Assembly: GCF_938030785.1 (NCBI RefSeq)
Contig: NZ_CALHIK010000093.1
Span: 1 to 8,285, forward strand
DNA: 8,285 nucleotides
Direction of reading: 5' to 3'
Origin: an uncultured Campylobacter sp.
Lineage (GTDB): Bacteria > Campylobacterota > Campylobacteria > Campylobacterales > Campylobacteraceae
Part shown: positions 1-6,174 of the stretch, piece by piece
Numbering within the stretch: the stretch's first letter is position 1
Layout of the letters: every line of letters begins with the position of its first letter
Program-made: the position numbers and the translations under genes
Notes under the pieces: generated by a model
What the model was told of the DNA's origin: nothing
Databases searched by the model: none
The model's input: the letters and a program-made list of their open reading frames with translations, nothing else

Positions 1-23
1 TTTAAATTTTAAAAATTTTATAA

Positions 24-30
24 AAAAGGA
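24..30 (+). promoter_or_regulatory. Ribosome binding site that fixes the TTG start of msbA
   Basis: The purine run AAAAGGA lies 6 bases before TTG at 37 in otherwise A/T-only sequence. No ATG lies in frame until position 121, which would be inside the first membrane segment. This makes the TTG start convincing. Confidence 0.7.
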
Positions 31-36
31 TAGCAT

Positions 37-1758
37 TTGAACGGCTTTAAAACTTTACTATCGCGCTTTAAGCCCTATTTTAGGGATTATAAGCCGCAGT
101 TTGCATTGGCGATTTTGGGTATGGTGATGACGAGCGTGGCGACTGCTGCGAGCGCGAAGCTGGTTGAGCCCGTTTTAAATAAAATTTTCGTCGAAAAAAA
201 CGAGCCGTATCTCTACACGCTTCCGATCGCCATCATCGTGGTTTTTGCGATGAAAAGCGGCGGCGCGTTTATGCAAAACTACTTCACCGCCTTCATCGGT
301 CAAGACACGGTGCGCCGCTTCCGCGATAGGCTCGTCGCAAGCCTCGTGCGGCTGGACGTGGATTTTTTCAACCGCTTCCGCACGGGCGAGCTCATCAGCC
401 GCACGATCAACGACATCGAGCGTATCCGCGTCGTGGTTTCGAATATGATCCCCGATTTTTTCACGCAGATCATTACGATTTTGGGGCTTTTGGGCGTCGT
501 GATCTATCAGAGCCCAAAGCTTTCGTTTTTCGCGCTCGTGGTCTTTCCGTGCGCGATATATCCGCTCTCGCGCCTCGCAAAGCGGATGAAAAAAATTTCG
601 CGCGAATCTCAAGAGAAAACCTCCGATATCTCCTCGGCGCTCAGTCAAATTTACTCCAACATCGAAATCGTCAAGGCAAGCAATGCCGAAAGCTTTGAGG
701 TGGAGAAATTTAACGCCGAAAACAAGAAATTTTTCGGTCTAAATTTAAAGGCGGTCGTAACGGCGTGCCTGGTAAGCCCGATCATGGAGATGCTGGGCGC
801 CGTGGGCATCGCCGTGGTGATCATCGTCGGAGGACAGGAGGTCATCGCGGGCCAGATGAGCATCGGCAGCTTTTTCAGCTTCCTTACGGCGCTTTTTATG
901 GTCTATACGCCGATAAAAAAGGTCTCCTCGCTCTACAACAACATGCAAGACGCCATCGCAGCGAGCGAGCGGACGTTTGAGCTGATCGACTTGGAACCTA
1001 CGATCGTCGGAGGCGGAAAGCAGATGGGCGAGATCGGCTCGGTGAGCTTTTGCGACGTGTCGCTAAACTACGGCGACAAGGCGGCGCTGAAAGATATAAG
1101 CTTTAGCGTCAAAAAGGGCGAAATTTTAGCGCTCGTCGGAAACAGCGGCGGCGGCAAAAGCTCGGTCGTGAACCTGCTGATGCGCTTTTACGACGCAAGT
1201 AGCGGTAAAATTTTATTCAACGGCAACGACGAGATCGGCGAGTTTAGCATCCCTAGCCTGCGCGAAAACATCGGCCTCGTAAGCCAGCGCGTCTATATTT
1301 TCAACGACACGATCGCGCAAAACGTAAGCTACGGCGCGGAATTTAACGAGCAGCGCGTCATAGAAGCGCTCAAGCTCGCCAACGCCTATGAGTTCGTAAG
1401 CTCGATGAAAGATGGAATTTACACCGTGCTTAGCGAGTTCGGCGCAAACCTTAGCGGCGGGCAGCGCCAGCGTATCGCCATCGCGCGCGCGCTGTATAAG
1501 GACCCGCAAATTTTAATCTTCGACGAGGCGACTTCGGCGCTGGATAACGCAAGCGAAAAGGAGATCTCAAACGTCATCGAAAAGATCAAACAAAGCAAAA
1601 TCGTCTTTGTAATCGCTCACCGCCTCTCCACGATCGAGCGCGCCGATAATATCGCCGTGATGAAAAACGGCCGCATCCTCGCTATCGGCACCGACGCGAA
1701 GCTAACGGGCGAATGCGAGGAGTATCGCAGCCTAAAGGGGATCATGCAAAAAGGCTAG
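37..1758 (+). CDS. msbA: MsbA-type lipid A/LOS core ABC exporter (permease-ATPase half-transporter)
   Basis: Predicted inner-membrane ABC exporter of 573 residues that works as a homodimer and flips the lipid A-core (LOS precursor) to the periplasmic face using ATP. The N-terminal half (about 1-315) holds six hydrophobic segments (roughly 19-39, 60-80, 138-158, 161-180, 240-265, 275-295) in the type IV exporter pattern, including the FFxxxxTGxLxSR-like stretch near residues 113-125. The C-terminal ATPase domain is intact: Walker A G368-NSGGGKSS, Q-loop Q417, signature LSGGQ 472-476, Walker B ILIFDE 492-497, D-loop SALD 500-503, H-loop H528. The start is TTG: AAAAGGA at 24-30 sits 6 bases upstream, and the next ATG (residue 29) would cut the first membrane segment. 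Length fits MsbA (about 580). Other lipid-linked glycan flippases such as PglK share the fold, so the substrate is inferred from overall similarity to MsbA. No partner gene is visible next to it. Confidence 0.82.
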   Translation: MNGFKTLLSRFKPYFRDYKPQFALAILGMVMTSVATAASAKLVEPVLNKIFVEKNEPYLYTLPIAIIVVFAMKSGGAFMQNYFTAFIGQDTVRRFRDRLVASLVRLDVDFFNRFRTGELISRTINDIERIRVVVSNMIPDFFTQIITILGLLGVVIYQSPKLSFFALVVFPCAIYPLSRLAKRMKKISRESQEKTSDISSALSQIYSNIEIVKASNAESFEVEKFNAENKKFFGLNLKAVVTACLVSPIMEMLGAVGIAVVIIVGGQEVIAGQMSIGSFFSFLTALFMVYTPIKKVSSLYNNMQDAIAASERTFELIDLEPTIVGGGKQMGEIGSVSFCDVSLNYGDKAALKDISFSVKKGEILALVGNSGGGKSSVVNLLMRFYDASSGKILFNGNDEIGEFSIPSLRENIGLVSQRVYIFNDTIAQNVSYGAEFNEQRVIEALKLANAYEFVSSMKDGIYTVLSEFGANLSGGQRQRIAIARALYKDPQILIFDEATSALDNASEKEISNVIEKIKQSKIVFVIAHRLSTIERADNIAVMKNGRILAIGTDAKLTGECEEYRSLKGIMQKG

Positions 1759-1800
1759 AGCTTTAAAATTTTGCCCCTTTTGCGCCCCGGTTTTGCTCTA
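1756..1800 (+). terminator. Candidate weak terminator hairpin after msbA
   Basis: TAGAGC (1756-1761, beginning with the msbA stop codon) is perfectly complementary to GCTCTA (1795-1800). After a 3-base bulge, AAAA/TTTT can extend the stem around a C-rich loop of about 22 bases. The sequence that follows is A/T-rich but has no clean T-run, so this is only a candidate. Confidence 0.25.
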
Positions 1801-2087
1801 TGAAATTTTGAATTTTTAGTTTTGAAGTAAACCGCATAAATTTATCCGCAAAGATTGAAATTTTATTTTGAAATTTAGCCACGCAGATCGCTGCTTTAGC
1901 TGCAGTGCTTTTCAATAAAGCTCGTCTCTTTGATGCGACGAGGCACAACTGCTAGAGTTTTAGCGTTTGGATAAAATTTATCTTAAAATTTTAGCGCTTC
2001 ATTGCAGGCTGCCTCTAAATTTAAAGGCTCGCGCCGTTTTAAAACCGCTGCGGTAAAATTTTATCGCACGCTGGACTTTTCAGCGCG
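1759..2087. other. Intergenic stretch of 329 bases, AAATTT-rich, no gene seen
   Basis: I see no credible gene here. The longest reading frame (61 codons, minus strand, 1763-1948) starts at TTG without a ribosome binding site and consists mostly of K, F, I and N codons produced by AAATTT words. The stretch contains a small perfect inverted repeat, CTCGTC (1921-1926) and GACGAG (1937-1942), with a 10-base loop; it also contains the first copy of a 16-base direct repeat at 2048-2063. Nine AAATTT words fall between 1759 and 2087. It could be a decayed region or simply a spacer between msbA and the convergent lipoprotein gene. Confidence 0.6.
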
Positions 2088-2127
2088 TTACCTGCACCTG
2101 ATCTTAGGCATCTGCGGTAAAATTTTA
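2048..2127 (+). repeat. 16-base direct repeat CTGCGGTAAAATTTTA, two copies
   Basis: The 16-mer CTGCGGTAAAATTTTA occurs at 2048-2063, just beyond the end of the lipoprotein gene, and at 2112-2127, inside its 3' end, 64 bases apart. The core TAAAATTTTA is self-complementary. A short partial duplication or two instances of a genome-wide AAATTT-centred word would both explain it. Confidence 0.5.
2067..2087 (-). terminator. Candidate terminator hairpin of the lipoprotein gene
   Basis: Read on the minus strand, the bases immediately after the TAA stop (2088-2090) form CGCGCTG, a 7-base loop AAAAGTC, then CAGCGTG. This gives a 7-bp stem with one G-U pair. An interrupted AT stretch, CGATAAAATTTT, follows about it rather than a clean T-run. 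Position and stem are right for an intrinsic terminator; the weak tail lowers confidence. Confidence 0.4.
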
Positions 2128-2681
2128 GCTTTATTTTCCTTTATAAATTTTCGCATCTTTTTAAAATCTCTATCCGAATCGAAATTTTTCGCGTATTGCA
2201 CAAGTACAAGTCCGCAGCTTTGCATATCTGCAACCATTAGATCGACTTCATATTTATTGAAATTAGGATCTCCGGGGGCGGGCGGATTGAGGAGTACTAT
2301 TATAGCTTGCGTATGGTTGGTTTTTAAAATGCCGAAGGAGCGTCGATCCTCTTGTTTTTTTCCCGCATTGGCCTCTTCGATCGCTTGATATATCCCATAC
2401 GCATACTCATCGATATTTTTTACGTCGTTGAAATATGATATAGATACGAGCTTACTCCAGCCAAATCCTTCCTCGCCGTTTAAAAAATAATATGCCGCCG
2501 CAAGATTTTTATACTTTCTGGTAAAAGTTTCTCCATCTATCTTAATGCTATACGGTAACTCTATCGCGCTATACGCTTCCTTTACCTTGGGATCCTCCAA
2601 TATATATACCTTGCCTCGAAACGCCGCGCATCCGCCAAATATCGCCGCCAGTAAAAATGCGGTTAAAATTTTTAATCTCAT
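2088..2681 (-). CDS. Predicted outer-membrane lipoprotein of unknown function
   Basis: I do not recognise the family. The 197-residue product begins with a lipoprotein signal peptide: basic MRLK, a hydrophobic core of about 11 residues, and a lipobox-like FGGC with the acceptor cysteine at C18. Ala at the position after Cys favours outer-membrane sorting under the usual enterobacterial +2 rule. The mature part is soluble and mixed alpha/beta in look, with aromatic-rich stretches (AAAYYF near 61-66; ISYF 81-84), a proline turn LNPPAPGDP (131-139), and two further cysteines, C156 and C196. There are no transmembrane segments beyond the signal. The ATG has a good binding site, AAGGAG, 6 bases upstream (CTCCTT at 2687-2692 on the plus strand). 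The gene looks more AT-rich than its neighbours, which would fit transfer but is not proof. It stands alone, divergent from the YcaD-like transporter gene and convergent with msbA. Confidence 0.8.
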   Translation of the reverse strand: MRLKILTAFLLAAIFGGCAAFRGKVYILEDPKVKEAYSAIELPYSIKIDGETFTRKYKNLAAAYYFLNGEEGFGWSKLVSISYFNDVKNIDEYAYGIYQAIEEANAGKKQEDRRSFGILKTNHTQAIIVLLNPPAPGDPNFNKYEVDLMVADMQSCGLVLVQYAKNFDSDRDFKKMRKFIKENKAKILPQMPKIRCR

Positions 2682-2781
2682 ACCCGCTCCTTCAAAATTT
2701 TTTCAAATATTTTGCCATAAAAACCGAGCTTTAATCAATAAAAGGCTACAATACGCCAAATTTAATTCCAAGGGAAAGTCA
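2682..2781. promoter_or_regulatory. Divergent intergenic region (lipoprotein gene / YcaD-like gene)
   Basis: These 100 bases must carry the promoters of both flanking genes. The clearest element is TACAAT at 2747-2752 (plus strand), 29 bases before the TTG start at 2782. It is a good -10 box for the transporter gene, with no clear -35, as is common in Campylobacter. On the minus strand only the Shine-Dalgarno sequence is convincing; I cannot choose a -10 box. Confidence 0.5.
2770..2775 (+). promoter_or_regulatory. Ribosome binding site that sets the start of the YcaD-like gene
   Basis: AAGGGA lies 6 bases before TTG at 2782. This argues against the longer open frame that runs back to 2545 through the divergent lipoprotein gene, and makes TTG slightly preferable to ATG at 2794. 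Confidence 0.55.
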
Positions 2782-3933
2782 TTGTTTGAATCTATGCGCG
2801 CGGCACGCTCGCTAAGCCCCCTATTTCTGGGGATTTTCTTTATGTTTATCGGCGACGCGCTAGTCATCGCAAGCGCGGGCATTATGCTAAAAGAATCCGG
2901 TCACAGCGAGCTTGAGATCGGACTAATTTCGGCGTTTTTCTTTTTAGGTGCGATCTTTAGCGGCTTTTTCGTGCCTTCGATAATCGGCGCACTCTCGTAC
3001 GTACGGGCATACGCAGTCTTTACGGCGCTTTTCGGAATTGCTGCAATGCTGCACGATCTAGGCTCAAACCTCGTGTATTGGGCGATTTTACGCTTCATTT
3101 TGGGCTTTTGCTACTACGCGCTTTTGATGATAATCGAAAGCTGGATAAACTCAAAGATCACAAACTCCATCCGCTCCCGCGTGCTGGCGATCTACGAAGC
3201 GGTTTTTTACGGCGCGTTTGCGATAGGAGTTGCAATTTTAGCGCTAAATTTCGGAACGATGAAGGTCTTCGTGCTAAGCGCATTTTTCATCATCCTAGCG
3301 CTGCTGCCGGTAAATTTAATCCGCTTCAATCCTCCCAGAGTTCCCGCTCGCATGCGCATCTGTATGCCGCAAATTTCGATCGTGCCGCCGCTTGCGTTTG
3401 CGACGGTGGTTTGCGCGGGCATTTTGATTAACGGCTTTTTTTCGATGGCAAGCGTTTTCGTGCTAAGCGCAGGGCTTGGAGTGGGCTCGGTGGGCGCATT
3501 TATGGGATCGGCGATGGTCGGAGGGTTTTTGGCACAGCTTATTTGCGGCGTAATCTCGGATAAATTTGGTCGCAAACGCGCCATAATGATAGTTTGTGCC
3601 ATCGGCATCGCAGCCTGCGCAGCGCTATTTTTTGCCAAGAGCTTCATCCTAACGTGCGCGCTTGCGTTGCTGCTAGGATTTGGCGCTTTTCCTTTGTATT
3701 CGCTCGCCATTGCGCGCGCAAACGACTCCATCACCGGCGAAGGCGCATCTCGCGTGCAAATTTCAGCGGCGATGCTCTTTATCTATTCGAGCGCGTCGCT
3801 CTGCTCGCCTTTGATAATCGGCGCGATGATGAAATTCTTAGGCGCAAACGGCTTTATCTGGGTATTTTTCGCAGCGATGAGCTTTTTATTTGTATTTGCT
3901 ATCTTCCGCCCCGAGATCGCGCCGAAAAGATAG
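2782..3933 (+). CDS. YcaD-like MFS transporter
   Basis: Predicted 12-segment inner-membrane transporter of the major facilitator superfamily, 383 residues from TTG, almost exactly the length of E. coli YcaD (382). Resemblance to YcaD is visible in the spacing and words of several segments: the IES motif near 118-120, EAVFYGAFAIG around 139-149, GFGAFPLYSLA near 299-309, and the loop 8-9 MFS motif GVISDKFGRKRA at 256-267. The N-terminal half spans about 13-185, then a basic/proline linker (185-200), then the C-terminal half. The substrate is unknown; the YcaD group is usually annotated as a putative drug or metabolite exporter. TTG at 2782 is chosen for its AAGGGA site; ATG at 2794 (residue 5) is the alternative. 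A TACAAT -10 box precedes it. It ends 11 bases from the convergent second MFS gene. Confidence 0.85.
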   Translation: MFESMRAARSLSPLFLGIFFMFIGDALVIASAGIMLKESGHSELEIGLISAFFFLGAIFSGFFVPSIIGALSYVRAYAVFTALFGIAAMLHDLGSNLVYWAILRFILGFCYYALLMIIESWINSKITNSIRSRVLAIYEAVFYGAFAIGVAILALNFGTMKVFVLSAFFIILALLPVNLIRFNPPRVPARMRICMPQISIVPPLAFATVVCAGILINGFFSMASVFVLSAGLGVGSVGAFMGSAMVGGFLAQLICGVISDKFGRKRAIMIVCAIGIAACAALFFAKSFILTCALALLLGFGAFPLYSLAIARANDSITGEGASRVQISAAMLFIYSSASLCSPLIIGAMMKFLGANGFIWVFFAAMSFLFVFAIFRPEIAPKR

Positions 3934-3944
3934 CGAGCCAAATT

Positions 3945-5135
3945 TCAAATTTTTTCGTAGATTAAAAATTTATAATAAAACGCCGCGATTGCGAACATAA
4001 AGCCCATGCCGAAAGTGATTTGCGAAAGCGAAAATCCAAGCTCGAAGAAAAATCCGATCGCGGCCGACACGAGCGTGGCGACGATGAAATACGCCATGTC
4101 GTTGTAGGCGATGACGCGCCCGAAAAACTCCCTATCGACGTGGTTTTGCAGCTGCGTAAAAGAATACGACCACACCGTCGTGATGAAAAATCCCGCCGCG
4201 ATCATGCCCGCAAACGAAAGCCAGTAGTTAAACTCCAGCACCGCCCACAGCGCGATGCCCGCAAACTGCCCCAGCAGGATCCAAAAGAAGGTGTGCTTGT
4301 TTACGATCTTGCTTAGCCATATCTGCCCGAAAAATGCAGCTGCCGAGCGCGACATATTCATAAGCCCGATGACTAGCGAGGCGCTTAAAATCTCTTTGTA
4401 TTTATACTTCGCAAGAAGTGCGATTAGATTGTCGTAGGTGGTGACGGCGACGAAGGCGTGAAGCACGATGAGATGCACCACCAAAGGGTGCAAGCGTAGG
4501 TAGGAAAAGCCCTCCTTTAGCATCTTAAACACGGGCTCTGGCGCATTTCTTGCGAGGTCTTTAAAATTTAGCCGCAGCAGGATGAAAAATGAAAAAACAT
4601 ATAAGCAAAAATCCAAAATAAACGCCGCTCGCACGCCGAAATAGTGGATAAAAACGCCCGCACTCGCCATGCCGAAAGTATAGGTGATCGTCCAGATAAT
4701 GCCCGTCATCTCGTTAGCAAGCTTGAGATAGGGGCGGCTTAGGAATTTCGGCAGCGTGGAGGATTCGGTCTGAAAAAACAGCGTGCCTGCGACGCTTCGC
4801 ACGACCACGATCAAAAGCAGCAGCCACAAATAATCCAAGCTATCGATAAAAATCAGCATGAAAATACTGATCATCTCGGTTATAAACATCGCCGTCATCA
4901 GGGGCTTTGGTTGAAATTTATCCACAATGATGCCGTTAATGGGCGCTAAAAAGACGTTCGGCACGAACGAAACGACGCCCACCGCCGTGATCGCCCACAC
5001 CGGCGCGCCAAGCTCGATTAGAAGCGTAGCGACCCCCACCACCGAAAACCACAAGCCGAACATACATATAAAACCCGCCGAAAAGAGCAGTCGGTAGTTG
5101 CGCGAATGTCTAAGCAGCACGATGTATCTGATCAT
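3945..5135 (-). CDS. MFS transporter, MFS_3/EntS-like branch
   Basis: Predicted inner-membrane major facilitator of 396 residues with about 12 hydrophobic segments. The N-terminus has the RLLFSAGFICMFG pattern (15-27) common to EntS-like exporters. The loop 2-3 motif is present in degenerate form, NGIIVDKFQPKPLM (67-80), with the key D72 retained. After the central basic linker (about 190-215), the DREFFGRVIAYND stretch (334-346) is typical of this branch, where it follows segment 10. The substrate cannot be told from sequence; exporters of this branch handle siderophores, drugs or macrolides in other bacteria. It is not closely similar to the neighbouring YcaD-like protein, so the pair is not a recent duplication. 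The ATG has only a weak binding site (GGGAT, 10 bases upstream). A TGATACAAT extended -10 box lies 42 bases upstream of the start, within the divergent promoter region. Confidence 0.85.
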   Translation of the reverse strand: MIRYIVLLRHSRNYRLLFSAGFICMFGLWFSVVGVATLLIELGAPVWAITAVGVVSFVPNVFLAPINGIIVDKFQPKPLMTAMFITEMISIFMLIFIDSLDYLWLLLLIVVVRSVAGTLFFQTESSTLPKFLSRPYLKLANEMTGIIWTITYTFGMASAGVFIHYFGVRAAFILDFCLYVFSFFILLRLNFKDLARNAPEPVFKMLKEGFSYLRLHPLVVHLIVLHAFVAVTTYDNLIALLAKYKYKEILSASLVIGLMNMSRSAAAFFGQIWLSKIVNKHTFFWILLGQFAGIALWAVLEFNYWLSFAGMIAAGFFITTVWSYSFTQLQNHVDREFFGRVIAYNDMAYFIVATLVSAAIGFFFELGFSLSQITFGMGFMFAIAAFYYKFLIYEKI

Positions 5136-5176
5136 AAAATTTTATCCCGTAAATTTAATATAAAAAATCTAGCGAA

Positions 5177-5182
5177 ATTGTA
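5177..5182 (-). promoter_or_regulatory. Candidate -10 box for the minus-strand MFS gene
   Basis: On the minus strand this reads TACAAT preceded by TGA, giving an extended -10 (TGnTACAAT). The predicted transcript would start around 5170 and have a leader of about 35 bases. A second option, TATATT at about 5156-5161, is too close to the start codon to be preferred. Confidence 0.45.
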
Positions 5183-5186
5183 TCAC

Positions 5187-5194
5187 GGCGCGCC
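5187..5194. other. GC-only palindrome GGCGCGCC between divergent promoters
   Basis: This perfect 8-base palindrome is the only GC-rich block in the AT-rich divergent region. It lies in the presumed spacer of the minus-strand promoter and about 28 bases upstream of the plus-strand -10 box. An operator is possible; chance is equally possible. Confidence 0.25.
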
Positions 5195-5218
5195 TTAAAA
5201 GCCAAAATAAGCTAAAAA

Positions 5219-5227
5219 TGCTATAAT
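5219..5227 (+). promoter_or_regulatory. Extended -10 promoter of the paraslipin-nfeD-mntA-hepT-mqnC run
   Basis: TGC-TATAAT is a perfect extended -10 box, with TATAAT at 5222-5227 and TG at 5219-5220. A-rich stretches (AAAA, AAAATAA, AAAAATG) precede it in place of a -35, the usual form of housekeeping sigma promoters in Campylobacter. Transcription would start near 5234, about 20 bases before the ATG at 5254. No other promoter is evident before mqnC. Confidence 0.75.
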
Positions 5228-5243
5228 TGCGAAATTTTAATTC

Positions 5244-5248
5244 AGGAG
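5244..5248 (+). promoter_or_regulatory. Ribosome binding site that decides the paraslipin start
   Basis: AGGAG lies 5 bases before ATG at 5254. This excludes the upstream in-frame TTG at 5227, which overlaps the -10 box and so cannot be in the message. Confidence 0.8.
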
Positions 5249-5253
5249 TGAAA

Positions 5254-6174
5254 ATGGAAGGGTTCGTAACTACGGTAATAGTATTTTGCGTCCTCATCGC
5301 AGCAATTCTAAAGATGGGGGTCAAGATCGTCTCGCAATCGGAAATTTTAATCATCGAGCGGCTGGGTCGCTTTCATAAGGTGCTTGACGGCGGCTTTCAC
5401 ATCATCGTGCCGTTTTTTGACGCGGTGCGCGCCAAGATGAGCGTGCGCGAGCAGCTGGTGGACATCAGCAAGCAGCAAGTCATCACCAAAGATAACGTCA
5501 ACATAAGCGTGGATGGTATCGTGTTTTTGAAGGTCATCGACGGCAAGATGGCGCTTTACAACGTCGAGGATTATCGCCGCGCGATTTCAAATTTAGCGAT
5601 GACGACGCTACGTAGCGCGATCGGCGAGATGAGCTTAGACAGCACTCTTAGCTCGCGCGATCAGCTAAATTCCAAACTGCAAATCGCTCTGGGCGACGCT
5701 GCGGATAACTGGGGCGTAAAGATCATGCGCGTGGAGATTTCCGAAATTTCGGTGCCGCACGGCATCGAAGAGGCGATGAATATGCAGATGAAGGCAGAGC
5801 GCGAAAAGCGCGCGATTGAGCTTAAAGCCGAGGCGGAAAAAGCAGCCCTCATCCGAAACGCCGAAGCGCTAAAGCAGGAGAAGGTTCTTGAAGCCGAGGC
5901 GATCGAGCGTATGGCGGATGCGAAAAAATATGAGCAGATCGCGTTAGCACAGGGTCAAAAAGACGCGATGGATAGTATAAATTTAGCGATGAGCGCTTCC
6001 AGCTTTGCGGCGGAATACCTGCTCGCGCAGGGTCGCGTAAACGCCTTCAGCGAGCTGTCTAAAAACCCGAGCAAGGATAAAATTCTAGTGCCTTACGAAA
6101 CGAGCGAGCTGATCGGCTCTCTTAGCGTGCTTAAAGAATTCCTAAGCAAAAACGGCGCGAAGGAGCTCAAATGA
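5254..6174 (+). CDS. Paraslipin/QmcA-type SPFH (band 7) membrane protein
   Basis: Predicted membrane-anchored scaffold of the SPFH/stomatin family, 306 residues, nearly the length of E. coli QmcA (305). It has one N-terminal hydrophobic anchor (about 4-20) and then the SPFH domain (about 24-185), with the typical ERLGRFHKVLDGGFHIIVPF stretch at 35-54 and the REQLVDISKQQVITKDN-like strand at 65-81. An Ala/Glu/Lys-rich coiled coil follows (about 176-230). The C-terminal paraslipin signature includes the KDKILVPYETSELIGSL part near 274-290. Such proteins oligomerise in cholesterol-free membrane microdomains and are linked to membrane protein quality control; the specific role here is unknown. 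The stop codon overlaps the nfeD start by 4 bases (ATGA), which implies translational coupling. The SPFH-NfeD pairing strongly supports the call. It is driven by the TGCTATAAT promoter. Confidence 0.9.
   Translation: MEGFVTTVIVFCVLIAAILKMGVKIVSQSEILIIERLGRFHKVLDGGFHIIVPFFDAVRAKMSVREQLVDISKQQVITKDNVNISVDGIVFLKVIDGKMALYNVEDYRRAISNLAMTTLRSAIGEMSLDSTLSSRDQLNSKLQIALGDAADNWGVKIMRVEISEISVPHGIEEAMNMQMKAEREKRAIELKAEAEKAALIRNAEALKQEKVLEAEAIERMADAKKYEQIALAQGQKDAMDSINLAMSASSFAAEYLLAQGRVNAFSELSKNPSKDKILVPYETSELIGSLSVLKEFLSKNGAKELK

Noticed and set aside
175..648. 157-codon minus-strand frame inside msbA, and similar long antisense frames at 1213-1509, 3207-3734 and 7929-8165
   Set aside because: They are shadows of well-supported genes on the opposite strand, with charged low-complexity translations (R, H, D, E-rich or S, A-rich) and no family features.
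1921..1942. CTCGTC...GACGAG hairpin as a terminator or small RNA
   Set aside because: Only 6 bp, not followed by a T-run, and 163 bases past the msbA stop. Too weak to call.
1763..1948. Minus-strand 61-codon frame in the spacer after msbA
   Set aside because: TTG start without a ribosome binding site; composition (K, F, I, N) follows from AAATTT words; no recognisable domain.
2002..2388. Plus-strand 128-codon frame over the 3' half of the lipoprotein gene
   Set aside because: It is antisense to a gene with signal peptide, ribosome binding site and terminator, and has none of these itself.
2545..2781. Upstream extension of the YcaD-like gene by 79 codons
   Set aside because: It runs antisense through the lipoprotein gene, carries no membrane-protein character, and crosses the likely -10 box at 2747-2752. 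The ribosome binding site at 2770-2775 marks the later TTG.
3923..3957. Bidirectional terminator between the convergent MFS genes
   Set aside because: The CGAAAA/TTTTCG pairing is AT-rich with a loop of more than 20 bases and would not be stable.
5227..5253. TTG at 5227 as paraslipin start
   Set aside because: It overlaps the TATAAT box and would lie upstream of the transcription start. AGGAG directly precedes ATG at 5254.
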